Assembly: GCA_964543275.1 (NCBI GenBank)
Contig: CAZIWW010000008.1
Location: forward strand, 1 to 26,457
Reading direction: 5' to 3'
DNA: 26,457 nucleotides
Origin: CAZIWW01 sp964543275
GTDB taxonomy: Bacteria > Patescibacteriota > Minisyncoccia > Moranbacterales > UBA11712
Under the pieces are notes generated by a model. It made no database searches and was not told the DNA's origin. It worked only from the letters and a program-made list of their open reading frames with translations. Each line of letters starts with the position of its first letter. The stretch's first letter is position 1. Positions 6,271 through 13,192 of this stretch are shown here, piece by piece. The position numbers and the translations under genes are program-made.

Positions 6271-7167
6271 ATGTATAAGGGGCAAAGCAAGGAAAATGTA
6301 AAGAAGGTTAGGAAAGCTATCCTTCCCGTAGCTGGTTTTGGGACGCGGCTTTTGCCGGCGACTAAAGCCCAGCCCAAAGAAATGCTGCCGGTGGTGGACA
6401 AACCGGCCATCCAGTATTTAGTTGAGGAAGCGGTGGAAGCCGGAATCGAGGAAATTATATTTGTTACTGGACGAGGCAAGCGGGCTATTGAAGATCATTT
6501 CGATTATTCTTTTGAGCTAGAGTATAATTTAGTAGAAAAAAACAAGCATCATCTTTTAAAAGAGATTAGGAAAATTTCCAACATGGCCAAGTTTTCTTAT
6601 GTGCGCCAGCCTATGCCGCTGGGGGACGGCCATGCGGTAGCTTGCGCTTCTCACATTGTCGGCGACGAGCCGGTATTGATAATGTTTGGCGACTCGCTTT
6701 ACTCCGCTGATGTTGCGCCGGCTAAACAGCTGATAAAAGTTTATGAGAAATATGGCGATCCTGTTGTGGGGCTTAGTCGGATCAACTGGGACGAGGTGGA
6801 AAAGTTTGGCGTGATCGAAGGTGTAGATCTTAAAAACAGGACTTATGAGATAAGGAGAATTATTGAGAAGCCTAAGAGAAAGAAAGCTCCGTCTAACTTG
6901 GCAGCGGTTGGGAAATATGTTATCACGCCGGAGGTTTTTGAAGTTTTACAGGCTATGACTAAAGGAAAGTCGGGAGAGATCAGGCTGGCTGATGCTTTTG
7001 AGATAATGCTGAAAAACAATCGTCCGCTTTACGGCTGTGAAATTAGAGGCGAATGGTTAGATACTGGAGACAAGTTTAATTTTCTCAAGGCTACTTTAGT
7101 TATGGGGCTTAAGCATCCGGAAGTAAAAGGGAAGCTTAGGAGCTATCTTAAGAAGCTAAGGTTATAG
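6271..7167 (+). CDS. galU: UTP-glucose-1-phosphate uridylyltransferase
   Basis: GalU forms UDP-glucose from UTP and glucose-1-phosphate, feeding glucosylation and the UDP-sugar epimerase/dehydrogenase routes. Its 298 aa contain the hallmark AGFGTRLLPATKA and PKEMLPVVDKP (21-45), IEEIIFVTGRGKRAIEDHFD (59-78) and LIMFGDS (metal-binding Asp). Also present are EKFGVIEG, IIEKP, GKYVITPEVF and a GEWLDTGDK segment near the end, all characteristic of bacterial GalU. The length is normal. The ATG at 6271 is the first plausible start and adds a basic tail before the fold. Palindromic spacers on both sides suggest separate transcription from rfbDA. Confidence 0.95.
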   Translation: MYKGQSKENVKKVRKAILPVAGFGTRLLPATKAQPKEMLPVVDKPAIQYLVEEAVEAGIEEIIFVTGRGKRAIEDHFDYSFELEYNLVEKNKHHLLKEIRKISNMAKFSYVRQPMPLGDGHAVACASHIVGDEPVLIMFGDSLYSADVAPAKQLIKVYEKYGDPVVGLSRINWDEVEKFGVIEGVDLKNRTYEIRRIIEKPKRKKAPSNLAAVGKYVITPEVFEVLQAMTKGKSGEIRLADAFEIMLKNNRPLYGCEIRGEWLDTGDKFNFLKATLVMGLKHPEVKGKLRSYLKKLRL

Positions 7168-7188
7168 GATGTTTTCTGTCTTGAATTA

Positions 7189-7289
7189 GGAATTATGAAT
7201 TAGGGTAACTATAAGTATCGTTCTGATTGATACGAGTTGCTTTAATTGTCTAACTAATTCCTAATCCTTAATCCTTAATTCGTAATTCC
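7189..7289. repeat. Palindrome-bounded AT-rich spacer (galU-GT4)
   Basis: The left arm GGAATTATGAATTAGG (7189-7204) pairs with CCTTAATTCGTAATTCC (7273-7289), with one bulge and one mismatch. Further AATTAGG/CCTAAT words extend the arms, and GTATC...GATAC lies near the centre. The right arm ends only 3 bp before the next ATG (7293), so it occupies the place where a Shine-Dalgarno would be. Confidence 0.65.
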
Positions 7290-7292
7290 TGC

Positions 7293-8411
7293 ATGAACAT
7301 TGCCATCCACGCGGCTGATTTGGATTCGGAGAGAATCGACGGGACGCGAATTTATATCCACAATTGCCTCAAAAATTTCGGTCTTTTAAATAAGCGAGAC
7401 CAATTTTTAATTTATCACAAGAAAAAAGATTTTAACGCGCAGCTTACTCCTCCGGAATTCTCTAACTATAAAGTTATAAGATTGCGATTTCTCTTTTGCT
7501 GGACTCAAACTCGTTTTGCTTGGGAGATGCGCAAGGCAAAGCCTGATGCGTTGTGGATGCCTATGCATTCTTTGCCATACTTGCGATCGAAAAAAACCAA
7601 AACGGTGGCAACGATTCACGATTTGGCTTTTAAGTTTTTCCCCGATTTTTTTCCGCGCGGCGATCTTCGTCGTCTTAATCTTTTCACTGATTACGCGATA
7701 AGGAACGCCGATCGTCTTATTGCTGTCTCAAACTCAACCAAGAATGATATTATGAAGCTGTATCCAGGCGTTGAAGAAGATAAGATTAAGGTTGTTTATC
7801 ACGGATATGATAAGACTTTGTTTAATATGAGCGTTTCTCAAAAAGAAATACGCGTAACGAAGGCTAAATACGGAATATCACACGCTGGATACATAATTTA
7901 TGTGGGCGCTGTCCAACCCAGGAAAAACATTGGAGTTTTGATTGACGCTTTCAATATTGTAAGAAAGAAGAAAGAGTTTGAAGATTTTGGGCTGGTTATC
8001 GCAGGCGGGCTTGGCTGGATGTATAAAGATATAATTAGAAAGATTGGCAAGGCGGAAAATGTTGTCGCGCTTGGGAACTTTAAAACAGAAGACCTCCCGG
8101 CCTTGATTTCGGGAGCGGAAGTTTTTGTTCTGCCATCGCTCTACGAAGGCTTTGGCCTTCCGGTTTTGGAAGCTATGGCTTGCGGCACGCCGGTGATAGC
8201 GGCTGATAATTCCAGCTTGCGCGAGGTAGCAGGGGATGGCGGATTATTGTTTAACGCTCGGGATTCGATGGGGCTGGCGGAGATTTTATTTAAAATTCTA
8301 AAGAGCGGTAAATTAAAAAATGAACTTCGGGCGAAAGGACTTCGGCGGGTTAAAAAATTTAGCTGGGAAAAGTGCGCCAGGGAGACGCTTGAGTGTTTGA
8401 CGGAGTGGTGA
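7293..8411 (+). CDS. GT4-family glycosyltransferase
   Basis: This 372-aa GT-B enzyme is likely to add a sugar to the growing surface glycan at the inner face of the membrane. The N-terminal domain has IDGTRIYIHNCL and a short TIHDLAF segment. The C-terminal donor domain begins around IIYVGAVQPRKNIGVL (201-216), where Arg210-Lys211 are expected to hold the nucleotide phosphates. EGFGLPVLE (285-293) gives the E-x7-E motif of GT4 retaining enzymes, followed by AMACGTPVIAADNSSLREVAGDGG. The donor cannot be read from sequence; family members often use GDP-mannose or a UDP-sugar. The ATG at 7293 directly follows a palindromic spacer arm. It ends a plus-strand run and is separated from the minus-strand genes by a bidirectional terminator. 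Confidence 0.9.
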   Translation: MNIAIHAADLDSERIDGTRIYIHNCLKNFGLLNKRDQFLIYHKKKDFNAQLTPPEFSNYKVIRLRFLFCWTQTRFAWEMRKAKPDALWMPMHSLPYLRSKKTKTVATIHDLAFKFFPDFFPRGDLRRLNLFTDYAIRNADRLIAVSNSTKNDIMKLYPGVEEDKIKVVYHGYDKTLFNMSVSQKEIRVTKAKYGISHAGYIIYVGAVQPRKNIGVLIDAFNIVRKKKEFEDFGLVIAGGLGWMYKDIIRKIGKAENVVALGNFKTEDLPALISGAEVFVLPSLYEGFGLPVLEAMACGTPVIAADNSSLREVAGDGGLLFNARDSMGLAEILFKILKSGKLKNELRAKGLRRVKKFSWEKCARETLECLTEW

Positions 8412-8504
8412 GATATTTGGTCGCGTGGAAATAAGCTGCGCGCAGTGAGCTAAGTTGCGGGTTGTAAGTTTTTTTGGGGCTTGCCCATGATCTATGCTTG
8501 CGCC

Positions 8505-8556
8505 AGACCTACCCGCTTGAACCCCGTTCGGTACGGGCGGGTAGCCTCAAGCTCAT
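8505..8556. other. GC-rich structured spacer after the GT4 gene
   Basis: CTACCCGC and GCGGGTAG form an 8-bp stem enclosing a smaller CCCG...CGGG stem with a TTCGG-containing loop. GCTTGA...TCAAGC offers a competing stem. The GC content is far above the flanks. It does not fit tRNA or a recognisable RNA family. The rest of 8412-8597 shows no gene. Confidence 0.4.
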
Positions 8557-8597
8557 TTCTCTGCGACCAGCGCTATGTTTCATGCATGCGAGAATGT

Positions 8598-8630
8598 AAA
8601 AAGCCGGAGGCTGTTTAGTCCCGGCTTTTT
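8598..8630. terminator. Bidirectional intrinsic terminator
   Basis: AAAAAGCCGG (8598-8607) pairs perfectly with CCGGCTTTTT (8621-8630) across a 13-nt loop. The A-run and T-run let it end transcription from both sides: the GT4 gene on the plus strand and the small-protein operon on the minus strand. Confidence 0.85.
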
Positions 8631-8678
8631 GTTTGAGTTTGCCAACTTCGTTTTTTAACTTGCTTTTGTGGATTCGTT

Positions 8679-8789
8679 TTAAGTTTTTGATTTCCTCTTC
8701 TGCCTCGTGCATACCCCAGCGACGAATGCAAACAATGTGAGGACTACTAAAATGGCCGCTATAATGTAATAGGCGTAGTGGGCAAACAT
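8679..8789 (-). CDS. Candidate 36-aa single-pass membrane peptide
   Basis: Reading leftward from ATG at 8787-8789, a 36-codon frame ends at TAA (8679-8681). It is preceded by an excellent Shine-Dalgarno (AGGAGGGG) with 5-nt spacing, one of the best ribosome sites in the window. The peptide has a short polar start (MFAHYAYY), a hydrophobic stretch of about 20 residues (IIAAILVVLTLFAFVAGV) and a basic tail (CTRQKRKSKT), a classic N-out, positive-inside small membrane protein. It lies 57 bp downstream of the minus-strand membrane gene, and the bidirectional terminator starts 48 bp further on. No family is recognised. The strong ribosome site and layout make it credible, but no homologues could be checked. 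Confidence 0.55.
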   Translation of the reverse strand: MFAHYAYYIIAAILVVLTLFAFVAGVCTRQKRKSKT

Positions 8790-8846
8790 ATTGTCCCCTC
8801 CTTTTTTCAATAGGTTTTTGCAGGCTAAATAAATTACAAAGTAAGA

Positions 8847-9293
8847 TTACTCCTCTCTTACAAGAATCTTTTCTAAGGCTATAAAAATGGCAATAGAAAT
8901 AACAGTTACGGTGATAATCTGCCAAATTCTCATTTTATAAAGACTTAAAATCAGCATCAAAGTTACAATAAAAAGAATGATGTTGAGCAGGTTGCGCGAG
9001 ATGGCTTTGAATTTTATATTCTCTTGATGCGAGAAATTTCTTCCTTGCCAAGAGACTGCCAGCCCCAAAAGCATAATGAACACTATGAGATATTTTGGGC
9101 TGAAGTGAACGCTCACGATCCCGGGAAGGATTAATTCAGGGACAGTTATGAGAAAATAGGTAATAATCGAAGCTATCAGCAAGTCTTTTGAGATTTTGTA
9201 GAAAAATTTGCTCCACATCTTGAAATTCTTGGATTGTTCCTGCTTGTTATGAAATTTGCGAAGCAGAAGCGCGAACGGATTACTTATAGACAT
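8847..9293 (-). CDS. Small multi-pass membrane protein, unknown function
   Basis: This protein of 148 aa starts at the ATG at 9291-9293. An upstream in-frame TTG (9305) is less likely. After a basic N-terminal segment (about residues 1-33) it shows about four hydrophobic segments: DLLIASIITYFLITVPELIL, KYLIVFIMLLGLAVSW, NLLNIILFIVTLMLIL and IITVTVISIAIFIALE. No catalytic motif or known family is recognised. Its start overlaps the end of the upstream gene by 14 nt, so the two are translationally coupled and their products may form a complex: an anchored outer protein with a small membrane partner. Confidence 0.75.
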   Translation of the reverse strand: MSISNPFALLLRKFHNKQEQSKNFKMWSKFFYKISKDLLIASIITYFLITVPELILPGIVSVHFSPKYLIVFIMLLGLAVSWQGRNFSHQENIKFKAISRNLLNIILFIVTLMLILSLYKMRIWQIITVTVISIAIFIALEKILVREE

Positions 9294-10275
9294 AACGATT
9301 GACAATAGAAGTAATTATATTTTTTAGGGAGCTTTTAGCAGTCGCGATTGATTTTTCCGTCACGAGGGTTATTTTAGCGTTTTTAAAGTATATGTCTTTA
9401 ATGTTGCAGTCAGATGGAATTTTCGAGCTGAATAGATAATATCCTCCTAAGGAGGACATAAGCAGTTTGCTGTCAAATCGGCAAGTAATTTTTTTGCTGG
9501 ATAGATCTTTAGACGCAATATTGCAAGCGAGGCGATCTTTGGGATTTGGATCGCTTACGGCGATGGAATAATTTTTCGGCCATACCTTGTCCAATAATTC
9601 TTTGGAAACGATTCGGCGCTTGACGTTGTCGACAATAATATAGAGTTCGTGAGAGGGGAAAGCCTGAAAAATTGTGCCGTCAGGATGGTGGTGGCTCCAG
9701 ATCAGGTTTTTTTTCTCGTGATTTGGGAACTGATCGATAACTGACTTGTCAACGCTTATTAGATTTTCCCAGCTGTAACCGAAGGCTTCAAAAATTTCCG
9801 GTCCCGGGAAGAGAATTTTCTTCCCGCGGCTTATTAAAAAAACCTCGTTGGTTGTTTTGAGATGGAGCAATGACCCGTTCGGGTATTTAGTGTTGTTCCC
9901 GTCGAAAATGATTTTTTTTAATTTCTTTTTGCTGTCAATGCTTTCTCCTTCAGGATAGAGAAATGCTCGGTAGGTTTTTTCGAGATGAATGTCTAAATTT
10001 TTCTCGAGGCAGTTTTTAGCCGTGCTTTTATCAAGTCTGATTTCGAGGTCGACAAAGCGATGCTCTCTAGAGGGAAAAATCCCAAATGATATTTCATTGG
10101 CGCCGTTATTTTTTTCAATTTTAAATTTGGATTTTTCAGGCTGGTTTGGATAATATTTATAAACGTCAATTGGAAACAGGATTAAATACAAACCAGTCAG
10201 CACCACCATAGCCGGGATGGTATAGATTATTATTTTAATAATTCGATATATTTTATTCAGTTTTTCTTCAGTCAT
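9280..10275 (-). CDS. Membrane-anchored extracytoplasmic protein with two repeats
   Basis: The product is 331 aa from the ATG at 10273-10275; a TTG 39 bp upstream overlaps the proposed -35 and is rejected. One transmembrane segment (about residues 12-36) is followed by an extracytoplasmic domain. Residues 60-125 look beta-rich (ISFGIFPSREHRFVDLEIRL). Residues 133-184 (PNGSLLHLK..., VFLISRGKKILFPG, IFEAFGYSW) and 198-241 (PDGTIFQAF, LYIIVDNVKRRIVS) are two copies of a short repeat. The same pattern, a DGTL start, a Tyr/Phe-hydrophobic strand and GKKR followed by a Pro/Ser-rich turn, is common in surface proteins of Patescibacteria. Two cysteines near 251 and 265 and one near 290 could form a disulfide. 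A role in displaying or sensing surface glycan is a guess from context. Confidence 0.7.
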   Translation of the reverse strand: MTEEKLNKIYRIIKIIIYTIPAMVVLTGLYLILFPIDVYKYYPNQPEKSKFKIEKNNGANEISFGIFPSREHRFVDLEIRLDKSTAKNCLEKNLDIHLEKTYRAFLYPEGESIDSKKKLKKIIFDGNNTKYPNGSLLHLKTTNEVFLISRGKKILFPGPEIFEAFGYSWENLISVDKSVIDQFPNHEKKNLIWSHHHPDGTIFQAFPSHELYIIVDNVKRRIVSKELLDKVWPKNYSIAVSDPNPKDRLACNIASKDLSSKKITCRFDSKLLMSSLGGYYLFSSKIPSDCNIKDIYFKNAKITLVTEKSIATAKSSLKNIITSIVNRYVYK

Positions 10276-10286
10276 AGCAGTTGCAT

Positions 10287-10314
10287 TGTATAGCTTGAAT
10301 AAAGAAACTGGCAA
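10287..10314 (-). promoter_or_regulatory. Promoter of the minus-strand membrane operon
   Basis: On the minus strand TTGCCA (10314-10309) and TATACA (10292-10287) are separated by 16 bp. The start would fall near 10280, leaving only about 5 nt before the ATG at 10275, so the transcript would be nearly leaderless. No Shine-Dalgarno is seen. Confidence 0.5.
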
Positions 10315-10505
10315 GGTATGGCGAAAGACATCGGATACAAGAATCGCTGTGTTAGCGATCTAGATTTTATAGAGATTGCCGAAGAATGGCAGTTTTCTCG
10401 TTCCGCTTAAACTCATCTTGCCAAGGCGGGACTCAAACAGGCCCGCATGCAACGGTATCGCATTTCGGGCAGGCATTTGTTCAAAGGTTACTATCCTTCA
10501 CTGGT

Positions 10506-11453
10506 TTATTTATAATATTCTATGTACCATTCGACAAATTTCTTTATCCCGTCTTCTATTTTGGTCTTTGGCTTCCAGCCGAGGCGGCGTAACTTTCGGA
10601 TGTCGGCTGCGGTGGAGAGAGCGTCTCCGGGCTGAAGAGGCAGTAGTTTTTGCTTGGCTTTTTTACCCAAATTTTTTTCAATCACTTCGATAAAGCGGGT
10701 CAGCTTTTCTTCTTTATCTCCGCCGATGTTTATAATTTCATATCTAAAGTTTTTGTCCAGAACCTTAAGGGTGCCGGAGACAGCATCATCAATGTAGGTG
10801 AAATTTCTGATCATCTTGCCGTAATTGTAAACTTCAATCGGCTGGCTCTTAATAATATTTCGGGTGAACTTAAACAGAGCCATATCCGGCCTGCCCCAGG
10901 GGCCATAAACGGTAAAATAGCGGAGGTTGGTTGTGTTGAGTTTGTGAATATGAGAATAAACGTGAGTTAGGAGTTCGGCAGCTTTTTTAGTGGCGGCGTA
11001 GGGCGAGATAGGATGATCCACGCTGTCGCTTTCAGAAAACGGCAGTTTTTTGTTGTTGCCGTAAACGGATGAAGAGGAAGCGGAAACAAAGTTTTTAATT
11101 TTATATTTCGCGCTTAACTCCAGCAGGTTTAGCGTTCCTCTGACATTTACATCCTGATAAAGCAGAGGATCGCGCAAGGAATAGCGAACGCCGACCATAG
11201 CCGCCAAGTGAACAACTTTGTCCGGCCTTTCCTTTTTAAATATTTTTTCCAGCGTCTTGTAATCGCGAATGTCATTCTTGTACAGCTTAAATTTGTAGCC
11301 CTTGAGGAATTTTTTAATCCTGTCCCTTTTGAGCCGCGGATCGTAGTATTGGTTAAAATTATCAACAACAACGACTTCGTCGCCCCTGTCCATTAATTTT
11401 TTAGCTATATGGGATCCAATAAACCCCGCCCCGCCGGTTACTAAAACTTTCAT
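10506..11453 (-). CDS. UDP-glucuronate 4-epimerase-like SDR
   Basis: This 315-aa extended SDR probably interconverts a UDP-sugar at C4 with bound NAD+. It has GGAGFIG (7-13), DNFNQYYDPRLKRDR (31-45), the serine-rich active-site ASSSSVYG (125-132) and Tyr152-x3-Lys156 in PYAATKKAAE. The YYDPxLKRDR stretch is characteristic of bacterial UDP-glucuronate 4-epimerases rather than of GalE, which suggests UDP-galacturonate as product, though a UDP-glucose or UDP-GlcNAc epimerase cannot be excluded. The start is the ATG at 11451-11453; an upstream start adding 14 residues does not fit the nucleotide fold. It is divergent from the ABC permease gene, with a 142-bp shared upstream region. Confidence 0.85.
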   Translation of the reverse strand: MKVLVTGGAGFIGSHIAKKLMDRGDEVVVVDNFNQYYDPRLKRDRIKKFLKGYKFKLYKNDIRDYKTLEKIFKKERPDKVVHLAAMVGVRYSLRDPLLYQDVNVRGTLNLLELSAKYKIKNFVSASSSSVYGNNKKLPFSESDSVDHPISPYAATKKAAELLTHVYSHIHKLNTTNLRYFTVYGPWGRPDMALFKFTRNIIKSQPIEVYNYGKMIRNFTYIDDAVSGTLKVLDKNFRYEIINIGGDKEEKLTRFIEVIEKNLGKKAKQKLLPLQPGDALSTAADIRKLRRLGWKPKTKIEDGIKKFVEWYIEYYK

Positions 11454-11523
11454 AGCCCAGTTGTTAATATTTATCGTAAGTAAATCATATAACATCTGGA
11501 ATTATTTTTCCATTTCTCGCAAG

Positions 11524-11552
11524 TTGAATTTTTACTTAGTTTAAGATAGAAT
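11524..11552 (+). promoter_or_regulatory. Promoter of the ABC exporter operon
   Basis: TTGAAT (11524-11529) and TAGAAT (11547-11552) are 17 bp apart, with TATAAT immediately after the second element as an alternative -10. The site lies about 45 bp before the permease ATG (11596), within the divergent region shared with the epimerase gene. Confidence 0.55.
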
Positions 11553-11595
11553 TATAATCGTTGCTGCAAGAGCATATTCTCTTTTTATTGTTTTT

Positions 11596-12375
11596 ATGGT
11601 CAAGGAACGTAGAAATTACTGGGAGTTGGTCTGGGTTTTAGCTCGGACTGATTTTAAGTTGCGCTATCATGGATCGATTCTAGGATATATCTGGGCTTTG
11701 CTCAAGCCCTTGCTAATGTTTTTAATTTTGAATTTTGTCTTTTCCTCTATATTTAATTTTCGCAACACCGGCACGGAGTATTATTCTCTGCAATTGCTTG
11801 TTTCCATTATGCTTTTTAATTTCTTCAGCGAGGGCACTTTTGCCGGGCTTAATTCACTGCTTAGCAAATCCTCTTTGGTGACTAAAATTTATGTTCCCCG
11901 CTGGGCTATTATTTTTGCGGCGACGTTAAATTCAGCCCTTATCTTTTTAATGAATTTGATTATTGTCGCGGTTTTTTTTGTTTGGTACCAGTTTTGGCCG
12001 GGGTTGGCGGGTGTGGCTATGTTTATTTTTTACATTTTTCTTACTTATCTTGTTATTCTAGCCTTTTCTTTCATCGCCGCGCCGCTTTATGTTAAGTTCC
12101 GCGACATTTCGCAGATTTGGGAAGTGGCGATCTCGGCTATGTTCTACGCTTCGCCCATTGTTTACCCGCTTTCCATTTTGCCGGCCAAGTATCATTCTAT
12201 AATTCTCGCTAGCCCGATTGCGTATATTATTCATTTTACCAAAATGGCTCTGACCCAAAACCACTACGCTCCGTTTTGGCAACTGGCAATTTTCACCAGC
12301 CTGGTGACAGCTTTGTTTTTGATTAGCATTTTGGTTTACAAAAAACTGGAGCCCAAGGTGGCGGAGAATATTTAG
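11596..12375 (+). CDS. ABC-2 type polysaccharide export permease (Wzm-like)
   Basis: This 259-aa membrane subunit forms the channel of an ABC exporter for a lipid-linked polysaccharide. It opens with RRNYWELVWVLARTDFKLRYHGSIL and LGYIWALLKPLLMFLIL (the amphipathic connecting helix and first transmembrane helix). The family segments LLVSIMLFNFFSEG, SLVTKIYVPRWAIIFA and FYASPIVYPLSILPAKYH follow, with six predicted membrane segments. These match the O-antigen, teichoic-acid and capsule permeases (Wzm, TagG, KpsM). It is followed 16 bp later by the matching ATPase, and the two should assemble as a 2+2 complex. A Wzx-like flippase is also encoded downstream, so two export modes may coexist. Confidence 0.92.
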   Translation: MVKERRNYWELVWVLARTDFKLRYHGSILGYIWALLKPLLMFLILNFVFSSIFNFRNTGTEYYSLQLLVSIMLFNFFSEGTFAGLNSLLSKSSLVTKIYVPRWAIIFAATLNSALIFLMNLIIVAVFFVWYQFWPGLAGVAMFIFYIFLTYLVILAFSFIAAPLYVKFRDISQIWEVAISAMFYASPIVYPLSILPAKYHSIILASPIAYIIHFTKMALTQNHYAPFWQLAIFTSLVTALFLISILVYKKLEPKVAENI

Positions 12376-12391
12376 AGGAATTAAAGCGATT

Positions 12392-13138
12392 ATGACCAAC
12401 AATATCGCTGTAAAAGTCAATAACCTTTCCAAAACTTTCGTCATTCCCCACGAGAAAATCTCGACTCTGCGGGGAGCTTTTGTGAATATTCTGAAATCAA
12501 AAACTTACGAACGGTTCAAGGCGCTGGATAGTGTTTCTTTTGAAGTGGAAAGAGGAGAGTTTTTTGGGATTACGGGAAGAAACGGCTCCGGGAAATCAAC
12601 TCTGCTTAAGATTTTGGCGGGGATTTACCAGCCGGACGGCGGCGAAGTAAAAATAAGCGGGGAAATTTCTCCATTTCTGGAGTTGGGGATCGGCTTTAAT
12701 CTGGAGCTTTCCGGCCGCGACAATATTTATCTCAATGCTGCTGTCTTGGGATTGAGCCGCAGACAAATTGACGGAACATTTAAAGAGATAGTGGCTTTTT
12801 CCGAACTGGAAAGATTTATTGATCAGAAAGTTAAAAATTATTCCTCTGGAATGCAGGTGCGTTTGGCTTTTTCGGTTGCCATTCACGCCAATCGCGATAT
12901 TTTACTTATGGATGAAATTTTAGCGGTGGGGGACGCTAATTTTCAGAAGAAATGCTATCAATATTTCCAAGAAATAAAAGGCAGAAAAACAGTATTGTTT
13001 GTTTCTCACGATATGGAAAATATGAAGAAATTCTGTGGGCGGACTTTGATTTTGGATGAGGGTAGAGTTTTTGCTCTCGAGAATACCAATACGGCGCTGG
13101 CTAAGTATGGATCGTTGTTGCGAAAGCATCAGATATGA
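12392..13138 (+). CDS. ABC polysaccharide exporter ATPase (Wzt-like, short)
   Basis: This 248-aa ATPase powers the preceding permease. It shows Walker A GRNGSGKST (62-70), a Q-loop region SPFLELGIGFNLELSGRDN (93-111), the signature YSSGMQVRLAF (150-160), Walker B ILLMDE (170-175), the D-loop region AVGD and the switch His206 in VLFVSHD. The long SPFLELG...SGRDNI segment is typical of O-antigen/teichoic-acid exporters. It lacks the C-terminal carbohydrate-binding domain of O9a-type Wzt, so substrate choice probably lies elsewhere, as in KpsT or TagH-like short forms. Pairing with the permease is clear from spacing. Confidence 0.94.
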   Translation: MTNNIAVKVNNLSKTFVIPHEKISTLRGAFVNILKSKTYERFKALDSVSFEVERGEFFGITGRNGSGKSTLLKILAGIYQPDGGEVKISGEISPFLELGIGFNLELSGRDNIYLNAAVLGLSRRQIDGTFKEIVAFSELERFIDQKVKNYSSGMQVRLAFSVAIHANRDILLMDEILAVGDANFQKKCYQYFQEIKGRKTVLFVSHDMENMKKFCGRTLILDEGRVFALENTNTALAKYGSLLRKHQI

Positions 13139-13160
13139 AGTTAGTAGGTTAAGATTTTGC

Positions 13161-13176
13161 CTCGAACGCGTTCGAG
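13161..13176. promoter_or_regulatory. Perfect 16-bp palindrome before the glycosyltransferase gene
   Basis: CTCGAACGCGTTCGAG is a perfect inverted repeat in the 54-bp gap between the exporter ATPase and the next gene. It can fold as a 6-bp stem with a CGCG loop. No T-tract follows, so it could be a regulator site or a processing hairpin. Confidence 0.5.
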
Positions 13177-13192
13177 ATAAAACATTGGAAAT

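Noticed and set aside
8509..8925. 138-codon open frame on the minus strand
   Set aside because: It runs across the bidirectional terminator and overlaps the end of a real membrane gene in another frame; no ribosome site and no protein-like pattern. The 36-codon frame inside it has a far better start.
10425..10475. tRNA-like GC-rich stretch
   Set aside because: The apparent T-arm lacks the TTC core and no acceptor or anticodon arms fit.
10376..10693. Plus-strand open frames overlapping the epimerase end
   Set aside because: They run antisense to conserved SDR codons and show no recognisable domain.
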